56,529 bases of DNA from CALZFJ01 sp964459845 (GTDB taxonomy: Bacteria; Bacteroidota; Bacteroidia; Bacteroidales; Muribaculaceae). The notes beneath the pieces were generated by a model, which had not been told where the DNA came from, did not search any database, and worked only from the letters and a program-made list of their open reading frames with translations. The stretch is from NCBI GenBank assembly GCA_964459845.1, contig CAYWOC010000011.1, forward strand, positions 1 to 56,529. The letters run 5' to 3'. The position numbers and the translations under genes are program-made. Below are positions 41,973 through 52,102 of this stretch, piece after piece; position 1 is the stretch's first letter; every line of letters begins with the position of its first letter.

Positions 41973-42767
41973 TTAATCTTCCACATCTTCATGGCTCGGA
42001 ACAGCTACAATCTTCAAGTTGCAAGCGCGGATGAAATTCACTATCTCATCGCGTTCTGGCGAATCAGGAATATCGTTCTCGATACGCTTCAGCGCATTGT
42101 AGGTAGATGTTCCACACTGATAGACGTGGCGATAGGCCTTGGCGATATCGTCAATCTTGCTCTCGTCGAATTTGCAGTGGCGAAGAATGAATGCGTTCAC
42201 GCCATAGTATGACACAGGGTTGTGCGCCATGATGACGTATGGAGGCACGTTTCCGCTGATGCGGCAACCGCCTTTCACAAGCACCCACTTGCCGAGATGG
42301 CTGTTGGCGTGCAGCACCACATTCGACGACAGAATGGTGTTTGCCTCAATATGGCAGTCGGGCGATATGCTTGCGCCGTTTCCGATGACCGATTTGCCAT
42401 CGATAACAGTGTCGTGCATAATGTGCGACTTGGCCATAATGAACGAGCCGGCACCGATGCGGGTTCCTCCCTCAGTCTTTATTCCGCGATTGACGATGAC
42501 ATGCTCGCGTATGCGGCAGTCGTCATCAATGTAGCAATAAGACTGGCAGCCGTCCCAGCGAAAGTCTTGAGGTTCGGCGGCAACTATCGCACCATTGTAT
42601 ATTTTGACGCGATTGCCTATGCGCGCACCATTGAGGATACTCGCATAAGGATATATCACACAATCATCACCAATTTCCACATTCTTGCTGATGAATGCGA
42701 AAGGATGTACTGTTACGTTCTTTCCCAACTTTGCAGTGGGATCAACGTGTGCTAATGGACTAATCAT
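41973..42767 (-). CDS. lpxA: UDP-N-acetylglucosamine O-acyltransferase
   Basis: A 264-residue cytosolic acyltransferase, first step of lipid A synthesis, moving a 3-hydroxyacyl chain from acyl-ACP to UDP-GlcNAc. The N-terminal two thirds are a left-handed beta-helix of hexapeptide repeats (AKLGKN, VEIGDD, ARIGNR, CRIREH). The catalytic-site region REHVIVNRGI and the IMAKSHIMHD block (His) are present, followed by a helical C-terminus. The lpxC-fabZ/lpxD genes usually linked to it are not here. Confidence 0.95.
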   Translation of the reverse strand: MISPLAHVDPTAKLGKNVTVHPFAFISKNVEIGDDCVIYPYASILNGARIGNRVKIYNGAIVAAEPQDFRWDGCQSYCYIDDDCRIREHVIVNRGIKTEGGTRIGAGSFIMAKSHIMHDTVIDGKSVIGNGASISPDCHIEANTILSSNVVLHANSHLGKWVLVKGGCRISGNVPPYVIMAHNPVSYYGVNAFILRHCKFDESKIDDIAKAYRHVYQCGTSTYNALKRIENDIPDSPERDEIVNFIRACNLKIVAVPSHEDVED

Positions 42768-42795
42768 GGTCGTTTAGTTTTTATGTTTTATTTCA

Positions 42796-42803
42796 CAAAT
42801 ATA
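42796..42803 (-). promoter_or_regulatory. Promoter -7 box of lpxA
   Basis: Minus strand TATATTTG, about 22 nt before the predicted leader ends at the ATG 42767. No -33 match. Confidence 0.45.
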
Positions 42804-42815
42804 ATAAAAACTTCC

Positions 42816-44192
42816 TTAACGACCACCACCAAGAGCCTGATAAAGATTAATCGCAGCCTGATTTTCTGTCAATTCGGTGCTTATCAATGATATCTGGCTA
42901 TTGAGCAGTGATTGTTGAGCAGTCAATATTTCGAGATAAGTGGTTGTGCCATATTGCATCAAGTCCTTGTTGTACTCTACGGCTTTTCCCATCTTCTCAA
43001 CTTGCTTCTCAAGCATCTTAGCCGACTCCTCAGCTTTTGTCATAGTGACAAGCGCATTGCTTACCTCCGAACCTGCGCTGAGAAGGGTGTATTGGAAGTT
43101 ATTCAATGCCTGTTGCTGTTGAGCCTTGGCAGCTTTCAAGTTGGCGATGTTTCTTCCGCGGGAGAAGAGAGGCGCTGTGAGTTGTCCTGCAAGCGATACA
43201 AACCACTTAGCTGGATCAAGTATCGTACTTCCTATAAGTGTGCCATAGCCACCATTGGCTGAAAGCGTAAGACTTGGATAGAACGATGCGCGAGCCAAGT
43301 TTGTTGCATAGAAAGCTGATGCGAATGATTGCTCGGCAGCTCTCACATCAGGGCGGACTGCAAGGTAGCTCATAGGCACACCATCGCTGATTGTTGCAGG
43401 CAACACGACTTTCGACTCTGGATTCACCTCCCAAGTTTGAGGAGTGACGTTGAGCAGAAGCGACATTGTGTTGTGCATCTCGTGAAGCGACTTCTCGATG
43501 TTTGGTATGGCAGCAAGAAGGCTGTAGTAATTAGCCTCGCTTTGAACCACAGCCACTTCATTATAGCGGCCAGTCTCCTTCATCTTCTTCATGACCTCTA
43601 TCGACTCTTTCCACAGCTCAGTAGTCTCATTATAGAGCTTAAGCTGCTTTTCGAGCGAAACGATTGCATAGTAGGTGTTGGCTACGCCACCTATGATTTG
43701 CGATTGAGCGGCTTGCTTATATGCCTCGCTTTGAAGAACAGCAGCCTGAGCCTGACGCTTGGTGTTGGTGAGCTTGCCGAAGATATCCACCTCCCAACTT
43801 AGCGACAACGGAAGTTGATAGCCCCATTGCAGCTTGCTGCCGCCCACCGATGAGCCTGAGCCATTTGGCGCAAATGCCAGCGATGGGAGATAGCTAAGTT
43901 TAGCTCCGAGGAGCTGCGCTTGGGCTATATCCACATTCAACTTGGCATTTTGCAAGTTTGTGTTGTTTTCGAGTGCCTGATTGATGAGCGACTGAAGCTG
44001 CGGGTCGGTGAAAATCTCTTTCCACGACAGGTTGCCAAGCGCAGTGGAGTCGATAGGCTCGGCAGCCACTTTGGCATATTCGCCAACGATGCCGTCCTGT
44101 GGCAACTCATATTTCTTATAGATGTTGCAACTGCCCATCACTGTGGCAAGTGCCACAGTGATAAGTAGAAGCGATATATTTCGTCTTGTCAT
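42816..44192 (-). CDS. Outer-membrane efflux channel (TolC/OprM family lipoprotein)
   Basis: A 458-residue outer-membrane factor forming the exit duct of a tripartite pump. Lipobox ATVMGSC at the N-terminus; then the two duplicated helical hairpin segments (NTNLQNAKLNVDIAQAQLLG and, later, NAALxxA-type IANLKAAKAQQQQALNNFQY), with VRPDVRAAEQSFASAFYAT between them, as in NodT/OprM proteins. It is the last gene of the operon, 19 nt after the pump gene. Confidence 0.93.
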   Translation of the reverse strand: MTRRNISLLLITVALATVMGSCNIYKKYELPQDGIVGEYAKVAAEPIDSTALGNLSWKEIFTDPQLQSLINQALENNTNLQNAKLNVDIAQAQLLGAKLSYLPSLAFAPNGSGSSVGGSKLQWGYQLPLSLSWEVDIFGKLTNTKRQAQAAVLQSEAYKQAAQSQIIGGVANTYYAIVSLEKQLKLYNETTELWKESIEVMKKMKETGRYNEVAVVQSEANYYSLLAAIPNIEKSLHEMHNTMSLLLNVTPQTWEVNPESKVVLPATISDGVPMSYLAVRPDVRAAEQSFASAFYATNLARASFYPSLTLSANGGYGTLIGSTILDPAKWFVSLAGQLTAPLFSRGRNIANLKAAKAQQQQALNNFQYTLLSAGSEVSNALVTMTKAEESAKMLEKQVEKMGKAVEYNKDLMQYGTTTYLEILTAQQSLLNSQISLISTELTENQAAINLYQALGGGR

Positions 44193-44211
44193 TTTCTAAA
44201 ATAATAATGGG

Positions 44212-47200
44212 TTACACTGAATATTGTTCGATTTCGTTCTCCATCTGAGAGTTGTCGGTGTCTTTCCACTTGATTGGAGAGAACTTCTCTTGCAAGCTCT
44301 GGAAGATTACGAATAAGCAAGGTACGATGATTACCTGGAATACCATACCGATAAGCATACCGCCCACAGAACCTGTACCGAGCGCACGGTTACCATTGGC
44401 TCCTACTCCACTTGCGAACATCAATGGCAACAGACCGATAATCATTGCGGCAGATGTCATCAAGATTGGGCGCAGACGAGCCGAAGCACCAGCCACTGCG
44501 GCACCTATAATAGACATACCCGTCTTGCGGCGGTCGAGCGCAAACTCTACGATAAGGATGGCGTTCTTAGCGAGCAGACCGATAAGCATGATAAGCGCAA
44601 TCTTCAAGTAGATGTTGTTGTCGATGCCGAATATCTTGGCAAATATGAACGTACCCATAAGTCCGAACGGTATTGACAAGATAACCGCAAGTGGAAGAAT
44701 GTAACTTTCATATTGTGCGGAAAGAATCAAATATACGAACAGCAAGCACAATCCGAAGATGATGGCTGTAGATGAGCTTGAGCTACCAGCCTCTTCACGG
44801 CTCAGACCTGAGAACTCATAGCCGTAGCCTTGAGGAAGCACTTGGTCGGCAACCTCGCGGATGGCTTGGATGGCTTGACCTGACGAATATTCAGGGTTAG
44901 GCGTACCATTGACGGCGATTGATGTATAAAGGTTGAAACGGGTGATAAGGTCTGGACCATACACGCGCTTAAGTGTCACAAAGTCGGAGATAGGAGCCAT
45001 ACCTGTAGCAGTGCGCACCTTAATCTCTTTCAGTGATTCAGGCGACACACGAGCCTCTGGTGATGCCTGCATCATCACACGATAGAGCTTACCGAAACGG
45101 TTGAAGTTTGAAATATACATACCACCGATATAACCCTGCATGACGCTTAGAACGCTCGATGTTCCTATACCGGCTTTCTTAGCCTTAACAGCATCCACAT
45201 CCACTTGATATTGAGGATAAGTAGGGTTGAACGAAGAGTATGCCATCTGGATTTCAGGACGCTGGTTCAACGCTGCAAGGAATTGCTGCTGAATCTGGAA
45301 GAACTTATTCAAGTCGCCACCAGTCTTGTCTTGAAGCTGGAACTCAAAACCGTTTGATGCCGAGTAACCGGAAATCATAGGAGGCGCGAAGAACATGATT
45401 GTAGCGTTCTTCACCTTCATAGCAGTCATTCCATAAAGCTGCTTGATGACATCGGTTGCACTTTCGCCCTCACCACGCTCTTCCCAATCCTTCAGCTTGA
45501 TGATGGCAGATCCGTAACCCGAACCCTGTCCAGCCATGAAGCTGTAGCCTTGGATAATTGTACGAAGTTTCACAGCAGGGATTTGAGCGACTATTGCATC
45601 AAGACTGTCGAGAACCTCCTGTGTGCGTTCCTGAGATGCACCTGCAGGCATTGATACAACCGCCATCACAGTACCCGTATCCTCATTAGGCACAAGTGAG
45701 TTTGGAGTTGTTGACATAAGCCATACAAGCACACCGATTGCAGCAGCCACAATCACAAGGGTTATAGATTTCATCTTGATGAACGCGTTCACGATAGAAC
45801 GGTATTTTCCAAGAAGCACTTCATATCCGGCATTGAAGCCATTATGGAATTTGGCGACAAACGACATCTTCTTTGTAGAACCGTCTGCAGCGTGAGGCTT
45901 CAAGAACAATGCGCAAAGTGCTGGCGACAGCGTCAATGCGTTGATAGCCGAAAGCGCGATAGCCAATGCCATTGTCAAACCAAACTGACGGTAGAACACA
46001 CCCGAAGTACCCGGCATGAATGACACCGGCACGAACACAAGCATCATCACAAGGGTGATTGAGATAATCGCGCTACCGATTTCGCTCATGGCATCGATTG
46101 ATGCTTGACGCGACGACTGGTAGCCCTCATCGAGTTTGGCGTGTACCGCCTCCACCACCACTATGGCATCATCGACCACAATCGCAATAGCAAGCACGAG
46201 TGCCGACAGCGTCAATAGGTTCAGCGAGAATCCTATCACATATATCAGCATGAACGTACCGATAAGAGCCACAGGGATGGCGATTGTAGGGATAAGGGTT
46301 GAACGAAGGTCCTGCAAGAATATATACACCACGATAAACACAAGGATAAATGCCTCGATAAGAGTCTTTTCCACCTCGTGGATAGATGCTTGCAAGAAGT
46401 CGTTGGTATTAAGCGGAATATCGAATTGAAGTCCTTCTGGTAGGTCTTTCTTCTTTTCTTCCACAACTTTAAGCACATTCTCGATAATTTCTGTAGCGTT
46501 TGAGCCCGGCGATTGGAACACGATTGATGTCACACCAGTGTGGCCATTGACCTTGTTAGCGAAGCCGTAGGTAAGACGGCCAAGCTCGATGTCAGCAATG
46601 TCTTTCAAGTAAAGAGCCTGTCCGTCGTTGTCAGCGCGAACCACAATCTTGTCGAATTCTTCGGCAGTAACAAGACGACCTTTATACTTCAATGTATATT
46701 GGAAACTCTGCTTGCCTTGCTCACCGAATGCACCCGGAGCAGCCTCTATGTTCTGGTCTGAAAGAGCCGCCGACACATCCGATGGCTGAAGATTATACTG
46801 AGCCATCTTATCAGGCTTAAGCCATATACGCATAGAGTAGTCGGTACCCATGGTGAACGCATCACCCACACCCGAAATACGCTTGATTTCAGGCACGACG
46901 TTGATTGCCATATAGTTCTCGATGAAATCAGTGCTGTATTTCTCTTCAGGAGAAGATAGCGTGACACCGATAAGCATAGAAGTCTGGCGTTTTTGAGTGG
47001 TGACACCCACTTTTGTTACTTCTGCAGGAAGAAGAGCCTGAGCCTGCGAGACTCGGTTCTGGACATCGATAGCTGCCATATCCGGGTCATATCCCTGCTT
47101 GAAATACACGTTGATGGTTGCACTACCTGAGTTGGTGGCTGTAGAAGTCATATATGTCATGTTCAGCGCACCGTTGATTGACTCCTCAAGAGGGGCAATC

Positions 47201-47385
47201 ACAGAATTCAGCACGGTCTGTGCATTGGCACCAGTATAGGTGGTCGATACCATGATTGTTGGAGGCGCAATATCTGGATATTGCTCAACTGGTAACGAAT
47301 TTAATCCGATGCAACCGAGGATAACGATGAAAATCGAAATCACGGTCGATAGTACCGGTCGTTTTATAAAGGTTTCTAATTTCAT
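44212..47385 (-). CDS. RND multidrug efflux transporter, AcrB/HAE1 type
   Basis: A 1057-residue inner-membrane proton antiporter. Typical are the N-terminus FIKRPVLSTVISIFIVILG, the proton-relay helix AIVVDDAIVVVEAVHAKLDE with its Asp pair, two large periplasmic loops, and twelve membrane helices in two halves (second half: the run GVLVWLMSTTPNSLVPNEDT follows its first helix). Substrates are probably lipophilic drugs, bile salts or detergents, as in this family; none is shown by the sequence. It lies between the adaptor (64 nt) and the outer-membrane channel. Confidence 0.96.
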   Translation of the reverse strand: MKLETFIKRPVLSTVISIFIVILGCIGLNSLPVEQYPDIAPPTIMVSTTYTGANAQTVLNSVIAPLEESINGALNMTYMTSTATNSGSATINVYFKQGYDPDMAAIDVQNRVSQAQALLPAEVTKVGVTTQKRQTSMLIGVTLSSPEEKYSTDFIENYMAINVVPEIKRISGVGDAFTMGTDYSMRIWLKPDKMAQYNLQPSDVSAALSDQNIEAAPGAFGEQGKQSFQYTLKYKGRLVTAEEFDKIVVRADNDGQALYLKDIADIELGRLTYGFANKVNGHTGVTSIVFQSPGSNATEIIENVLKVVEEKKKDLPEGLQFDIPLNTNDFLQASIHEVEKTLIEAFILVFIVVYIFLQDLRSTLIPTIAIPVALIGTFMLIYVIGFSLNLLTLSALVLAIAIVVDDAIVVVEAVHAKLDEGYQSSRQASIDAMSEIGSAIISITLVMMLVFVPVSFMPGTSGVFYRQFGLTMALAIALSAINALTLSPALCALFLKPHAADGSTKKMSFVAKFHNGFNAGYEVLLGKYRSIVNAFIKMKSITLVIVAAAIGVLVWLMSTTPNSLVPNEDTGTVMAVVSMPAGASQERTQEVLDSLDAIVAQIPAVKLRTIIQGYSFMAGQGSGYGSAIIKLKDWEERGEGESATDVIKQLYGMTAMKVKNATIMFFAPPMISGYSASNGFEFQLQDKTGGDLNKFFQIQQQFLAALNQRPEIQMAYSSFNPTYPQYQVDVDAVKAKKAGIGTSSVLSVMQGYIGGMYISNFNRFGKLYRVMMQASPEARVSPESLKEIKVRTATGMAPISDFVTLKRVYGPDLITRFNLYTSIAVNGTPNPEYSSGQAIQAIREVADQVLPQGYGYEFSGLSREEAGSSSSSTAIIFGLCLLFVYLILSAQYESYILPLAVILSIPFGLMGTFIFAKIFGIDNNIYLKIALIMLIGLLAKNAILIVEFALDRRKTGMSIIGAAVAGASARLRPILMTSAAMIIGLLPLMFASGVGANGNRALGTGSVGGMLIGMVFQVIIVPCLFVIFQSLQEKFSPIKWKDTDNSQMENEIEQYSV

Positions 47386-47449
47386 TTCTTACTTCTCTTA
47401 AAAATATGATTAGTATTGTATTGTTTTTTGTGACGTGTTCGAGCCGCAG

Positions 47450-48637
47450 TTACTTCTTGGCAGGAGCTGCTACTTGGCTTTGTGCCGCTGCCTGCTGCGC
47501 GCCCTTAGGTTGAACCACAACACCAGCTTTAACCACTGTTCCTACACCTTCAGTCACGATTTCGTCGCCCACTTTAAGGCCTTCGGTAACGATATAGTTC
47601 TGACCGTCGTCCACAGGAGAAACCTTGATGCTGCGTGAAACAGCCTTGCTTGAATCACCTACCACATAGACATACTTCAAGTCTTGAAGCTCATAAGTAG
47701 CTCTTTGAGGAATGATGATGAGGTCTTGCGATGGCTGAGGAATTAGGATATTGCCGGTAGAACCGCTGCGGAGCATTCCGTTGGTATTCTTGAACAGAGC
47801 GCGAACCGATGCACTACCTGTAGATTGGTCGAGTACACCCGAAACTGTCGAGACACGTCCTTTGAGAGCGTAACGAGTTCCGTCCGACAATTTAAGAGAA
47901 ACCTCCGGCATATCTTTGATGGCTTGAGCCAATGTGCGCGCGCCGTTCTCGGTGAGCTTAAGCACGTCTTTCTCGGTCAATGAGAAGTAAGCATACACTT
48001 CGCTGATATCTGAAACGGTAGTCAATGGCTGAGCCGAAGATGGGCTTGCGAGTGAACCTTCGCGGTTAGGAATCGAGCCAACCACACCATCGCATGGAGC
48101 AGTCACTACTGCATACGACAAGTTCTTCTTGGCGTTTACGAGCTGCTGGTTTGCTTGATTGAGAGCTGCTTTTGCCGATTCCAAAGAGAGAACGGCAGTC
48201 TGATATTCATAATCACTGATAATGTTCTTTGAATAAAGAGCTTTCTTGTTGTTGGCTGTCAGTTGTGCCGTTGCAACTTGGCTCTTGGCAGCGACAACGG
48301 CTGCCTCGGCAGAACGCACATTGGCTTCGAGCTGAACTTGGTCGATTGTAAATAGCACCTGACCCTTGTGAACAACTTGACCTTCATCCACACAAACCTT
48401 AGTAATAAAGCCCGAAACTTGAGGACGGATTTCAATGTCTTTTTTACCCTTGATTGTAGCGGGATAACTTTCTTCAAGATTGGCTGAGCCTAAAGTCACT
48501 TTCATAGTTTCTACTTGAGCTGGCATGTTGCCCATTTGCTGTTGGCCGCCACCACCGCCACAAGCGGTCAGCAGTCCAGAAATCGCAGCAACGCACAATG
48601 CGCTGCCAAACCTAAAAATAGATGCTTTCTTCATCAT
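47450..48637 (-). CDS. RND efflux periplasmic adaptor (AcrA family lipoprotein)
   Basis: A 395-residue membrane-fusion protein. Lipobox GLLTAC followed by a Gly run; barrel-sandwich hybrid domain (RPQVSGFITKVCVDEGQVVH and APCDGVVGSIPNREG), alpha-hairpin rich in Ala/Gln between them, and beta-barrel (SEVYAYFSLTEKDVLKL). The frame extends 40 codons upstream, but MMKKASIFRFGS gives a normal signal peptide. First gene of the pump operon. Confidence 0.93.
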   Translation of the reverse strand: MMKKASIFRFGSALCVAAISGLLTACGGGGGQQQMGNMPAQVETMKVTLGSANLEESYPATIKGKKDIEIRPQVSGFITKVCVDEGQVVHKGQVLFTIDQVQLEANVRSAEAAVVAAKSQVATAQLTANNKKALYSKNIISDYEYQTAVLSLESAKAALNQANQQLVNAKKNLSYAVVTAPCDGVVGSIPNREGSLASPSSAQPLTTVSDISEVYAYFSLTEKDVLKLTENGARTLAQAIKDMPEVSLKLSDGTRYALKGRVSTVSGVLDQSTGSASVRALFKNTNGMLRSGSTGNILIPQPSQDLIIIPQRATYELQDLKYVYVVGDSSKAVSRSIKVSPVDDGQNYIVTEGLKVGDEIVTEGVGTVVKAGVVVQPKGAQQAAAQSQVAAPAKK

Positions 48638-48968
48638 AATGGTTTCTTTAAAAATACGTATTCTATAATTTTTGTTTAATATACTATAATTATATATTGT
48701 AATTGTGTCCTCCTTAGTCGCTGTCACATAGCGATTTCGCGCTTGGGAGAACGGCATCTTCCGTGTTTTTATAAAGCTTTAGCATCTTGTCTGCCATGCA
48801 TAGGTACTAAAACTTGGCAAAATTACTCATATTTTGGTTATTTTTGTATGAATAATCCACTTTTTATTGGTGAAAATTTCGGTAAAAATAGCAAATAATA
48901 ATCTTAAAAATATTGATAAGTGGTAAAAAAGGTGAATATTATGTGTTTTTTGCCACTTATCTATAAAA
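48638..48968. other. Upstream region of the efflux operon
   Basis: About 330 bp, AT-rich, without a gene. A minus-strand -7 box TAATTTTG lies at 48818-48825 with no -33 partner, giving a long leader of about 175 nt. No clear repressor palindrome was found. Confidence 0.4.
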
Positions 48969-49844
48969 TTATGCGTTTTCGGCGATTGATTGCTCCACCG
49001 CCTCTTTCACCTCGTTCATAAGCCACATTGGTGTGGATGTGGCGCCACAGATTCCTATCAGCTCTTTGCCTTTAAGCCATTCGGGATTGATTTCACTTGC
49101 ATTGGTTATTTGATACGACTCGGGGTTTGCCGAGCGGCATTCGGCATATAGTATCTTGCCGTTACTGCTTTTGCTTCCGCACACGAAAAGTATAAGCTCG
49201 TGTGTTTTCGCAAATTCCCTGATTTTGGGAATGCGGTTAGCCACTTGCCGGCAAATGGTGTCGTAGCTCTCAAATCCGGATCCGCCCTTGCGCTTGGAAA
49301 TCTCATCCACCATGGCTTTGAAACCTTGCAGCGACTTCGTGGTCTGTGAATAGAGATATATGTCGCGGCTGAAGTCGATTTTGTCGAGCGAATTGATGTC
49401 TTCCACCACAATAGCCTCTCCGTTGGTCTGCCCGACAAGTCCATTCACTTCGGCATGGCCAATCTTGCCATAGATGACAATTTGCGGTCGTCCGTTGCGG
49501 CTGTTGTCGTTGTAGGTGGCATGGATGCGCTTTTGCAGTTGCAGCACCACCGGGCATGTGGCATCGATTATCTCGATGTTGTTCTGCCGGGCAATCTCGT
49601 ATGTCTCAGGCGGCTCGCCGTGGGCGCGCAGAAGCACCTTCACATTGTGCAGCTCTTTCAGCTCCTCATGGGTAATGGTGACAAGACCTTTCGCCTGCAA
49701 GCGTTCCACCTCGTTTGAGTTATGCACAATGTCGCCGAGGCAATACAGATGCCCCGTCTTGTCGAGTTCTTCCTCGGCTTTTCTGATGGCAGTAACCACT
49801 CCGAAGCAGAATCCTGAGCCTTTATCTATTTCTACAGTTGCCAT
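48969..49844 (-). CDS. ispH: 4-hydroxy-3-methylbut-2-enyl diphosphate reductase
   Basis: A 291-residue iron-sulfur enzyme, last step of the MEP isoprenoid pathway, making IPP and DMAPP. The three cluster-binding cysteines are at Cys13 (GSGFCFGV), Cys97 (DATCPVV) and Cys198 (DTICRQVANR), as in characterised IspH. LLRAHGEPP and FVCGSKSSNG blocks are also present. Length normal. It follows cmk on the same strand after 63 nt and may be co-transcribed with it. Confidence 0.96.
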   Translation of the reverse strand: MATVEIDKGSGFCFGVVTAIRKAEEELDKTGHLYCLGDIVHNSNEVERLQAKGLVTITHEELKELHNVKVLLRAHGEPPETYEIARQNNIEIIDATCPVVLQLQKRIHATYNDNSRNGRPQIVIYGKIGHAEVNGLVGQTNGEAIVVEDINSLDKIDFSRDIYLYSQTTKSLQGFKAMVDEISKRKGGSGFESYDTICRQVANRIPKIREFAKTHELILFVCGSKSSNGKILYAECRSANPESYQITNASEINPEWLKGKELIGICGATSTPMWLMNEVKEAVEQSIAENA

Positions 49845-49907
49845 ATATTAAATGTGTACGTTCATCGTTCTCGATAGCTGCATGTGGACTATTTATGCGC
49901 CACTGGG

Positions 49908-50603
49908 CTATTTGCCCACTATCTTGTTATATAGGTCGAGCAGCCACTTGTCTTGCTCCTCGATTGTCATATGTGAGTTGTCGAGAATCACAGCATCGTC
50001 GGCTTTACGGAGCGGACTCTCGGCGCGAGTCTGGTCGATGTGGTCACGCTCTTGCACATTCTTCAGCACCTCATCGTAGGTCACCGTAGTGTTGCCCTTT
50101 GCCCACAGCTCATCGAATCTGCGCTGCGCGCGAGTCTCTGCCGAAGCATCCACATACACTTTCATCTCAGCATCAGGGAAAACCACAGTGCCTATGTCAC
50201 GGCCATCCATCACGATGCCTTTCTCACGTCCCATGAGCTGCTGCTGTGCCACAAGGGCGTGGCGCACGGCGGGAATGGCGGCCACGAGGCTGACCTTGCC
50301 CGACACGCGCATCTCGCGTATCTCATGCTCAACATTCTCACCGTTGAGATACGTCTCGGATACCCCGGTGACAGGATTCACGCCAAACGTAATTTTAATG
50401 TCGCCAAGATGCTTCTCAAGTTCAGCCACATTCACTTTGTCGCCGTCGATGAGATTATTGTTGAGGCAGAAGAGCGTCACGGCACGATACATGGCACCAG
50501 TGTCGATATATGCGTAGCCTATGTGCTTTGCCAGCTTCTTCGCCATTGTGCTTTTGCCCGACGACGAAAAGCCATCCACTGCTATAGTAATTCTTTTTTC
50601 CAT
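49908..50603 (-). CDS. cmk: Cytidylate kinase
   Basis: A 231-residue kinase phosphorylating CMP and dCMP. P-loop AVDGFSSSGKSTMAKKLA, then YIDTGAMYRAVTLFCL (NMP-binding), MDGRDIGTVVFPDAEMKVYV and RRFDELWAKG are the family landmarks. The frame is open 13 codons upstream of MEKRITIAVDG, which is the normal N-terminus. Confidence 0.95.
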   Translation of the reverse strand: MEKRITIAVDGFSSSGKSTMAKKLAKHIGYAYIDTGAMYRAVTLFCLNNNLIDGDKVNVAELEKHLGDIKITFGVNPVTGVSETYLNGENVEHEIREMRVSGKVSLVAAIPAVRHALVAQQQLMGREKGIVMDGRDIGTVVFPDAEMKVYVDASAETRAQRRFDELWAKGNTTVTYDEVLKNVQERDHIDQTRAESPLRKADDAVILDNSHMTIEEQDKWLLDLYNKIVGK

Positions 50604-50665
50604 AAATCTGCAAAAAACATATTTTTCATGAAAATGGCACAATTCTATATGCCGCCATCCATAAA

Positions 50666-50673
50666 CAAAGATA
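50666..50673 (-). promoter_or_regulatory. Promoter -7 box of cmk (and ispH)
   Basis: Minus strand TATCTTTG; transcript start near 50659, about 55 nt before the ATG at 50603. Confidence 0.45.
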
Positions 50674-50704
50674 GTGCAAATCGAGTGCAGAACATATCAA
50701 GCTT

Positions 50705-50753
50705 GCTTGAATATTTTGCTGAGATGCAGCCTATCTTCTACAAAGATAGCAAT
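50705..50753. repeat. Copy of an intergenic repeat
   Basis: CTTGAATATTTTGCTGAGAT, TGCAGCCTATCTT and ACAAAGATAGCAA parallel the copy at 41677-41739. It includes a second minus-strand -7 box TATCTTTG (50741-50748). Confidence 0.5.
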
Positions 50754-50791
50754 AAAACGTGAAATCCAGTCTCCTTTATATGGGGAATTTA

Positions 50792-51895
50792 TCACACATT
50801 AAAGCGGAAGTGCATAATATCGCCGTCTTGAACGATGTATTCCTTTCCTTCAACATTCATTTTGCCAGCCTCTTTCACTGCCGCCTCGCTGCCATACTTG
50901 ATGTAGTCGTCGTATTTGATGACTTCGGCACGGATGAAGCCCTTCTCGAAGTCGGTGTGGATTACTCCTGCGCACTGCGGTGCCTTGCTGCCGCGGCGGT
51001 AGGTCCATGCACGCACTTCTTGCGGACCGGCTGTAAGGAATGTCTCAAGATTGAGCAGCTTATAGGCTGCGCGTATCAAGCGATTAACACCCGACTCTTG
51101 AAGTCCGATTTCATTAAGGAACATCTGGCGTTCCTCATAGGTGTCGAATTCCGCGATTTCAGACTCTGTCTTGGCCGCCACAACAAGGATTTCTGCGCCT
51201 TCGTCTTTCACAGCCTCGCGAACCATATCCACATATTTATTTCCGCTCACCGCGCTGTCGTCATCCACGTTGCAAACATACAGCACGGGCTTGTTGGTGA
51301 GCAAGAACAGGTCGTGCGCTATCTTCTGTTCGTCTTTCGACTCGAATGTCACTGTGCGTGCGGCTTTGCCCTGCTCAAGAGCATCCTTGAATTGGCTGTA
51401 CACCTCATATTGCAACTTGGCTTGCTTGTCGCCACCAGTCTGCGCCTGCTTCTGCACCTTAGAGATGCGGCTGTCGATTGTCTCAAGGTCTTTTAGCTGA
51501 AGCTCATAGTCGATAATCTCCTTGTCGCGCACTGGATCGACCGAGCCATCGACGTGGGTTATGTTGTTGTCGTCGAAGCAACGCAACACATGTATTATGG
51601 CATCAGTCTCACGGATATTAGCAAGAAACTTGTTCCCGAGGCCCTCGCCTTTCGATGCGCCTTTCACAAGGCCTGCAATATCAACTATCTCTACCGTAGT
51701 AGGAACTATTTTCTGCGGATGCACAAGCTCGGCGAGTTTATTCAGGCGGTCGTCAGGAACGGTGATAACGCCGACGTTTGGCTCGATGGTGCAGAACGGG
51801 AAATTTGCTGATTGTGCTTTAGCGTTTGAAAGACAGTTGAAAAGCGTAGATTTGCCCACGTTAGGCAATCCTACGATACCACATTGAAGTGCCAT
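50792..51895 (-). CDS. ychF: Obg-like ATPase YchF
   Basis: A 367-residue translation-associated P-loop ATPase (TRAFAC class). N-terminal GIVGLPNVGKSTLFNCLSNA and DIAGLVKGASKGEGLGNKFL are the G1 and G3 regions; a coiled-coil insertion (about 130-200) and the C-terminal TGS domain (VRAWTYRRGSKAPQCAGVIH, DFEKGFIRAEVI) follow. Length is normal. Monocistronic, with a -7 box TACCTTTG at 51940-51947. Confidence 0.97.
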   Translation of the reverse strand: MALQCGIVGLPNVGKSTLFNCLSNAKAQSANFPFCTIEPNVGVITVPDDRLNKLAELVHPQKIVPTTVEIVDIAGLVKGASKGEGLGNKFLANIRETDAIIHVLRCFDDNNITHVDGSVDPVRDKEIIDYELQLKDLETIDSRISKVQKQAQTGGDKQAKLQYEVYSQFKDALEQGKAARTVTFESKDEQKIAHDLFLLTNKPVLYVCNVDDDSAVSGNKYVDMVREAVKDEGAEILVVAAKTESEIAEFDTYEERQMFLNEIGLQESGVNRLIRAAYKLLNLETFLTAGPQEVRAWTYRRGSKAPQCAGVIHTDFEKGFIRAEVIKYDDYIKYGSEAAVKEAGKMNVEGKEYIVQDGDIMHFRFNV

Positions 51896-51939
51896 AATTT
51901 ATAATATCTTAATTTTATAGTTTTCTTACAATTAACGCA

Positions 51940-51947
51940 CAAAGGTA
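51940..51947 (-). promoter_or_regulatory. Promoter -7 box of ychF
   Basis: Minus strand TACCTTTG, about 45 nt before the ATG at 51895. No -33 match. Confidence 0.5.
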
Positions 51948-51991
51948 CAACTTTTTTTTGACATAAGCTATGAGCTACGCATCATAGTAAC

Positions 51992-52026
51992 AAAAAGCAG
52001 GCTGCGGAACGATTGTCCGCAGCCTG
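51992..52026 (-). terminator. Terminator of the large secreted protein gene
   Basis: Perfect 11-bp stem (51998-52008 with 52016-52026; CAGGCTGCGGA) followed on the minus strand by GCTTTTTG. Confidence 0.8.
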
Positions 52027-52102
52027 TAACATTTTCTATTTTTTGCCAAGCGGCTCCGCCAACCAGCAGATGCCACATATGGCTATTGTCTTGTTGCGAT
52101 TG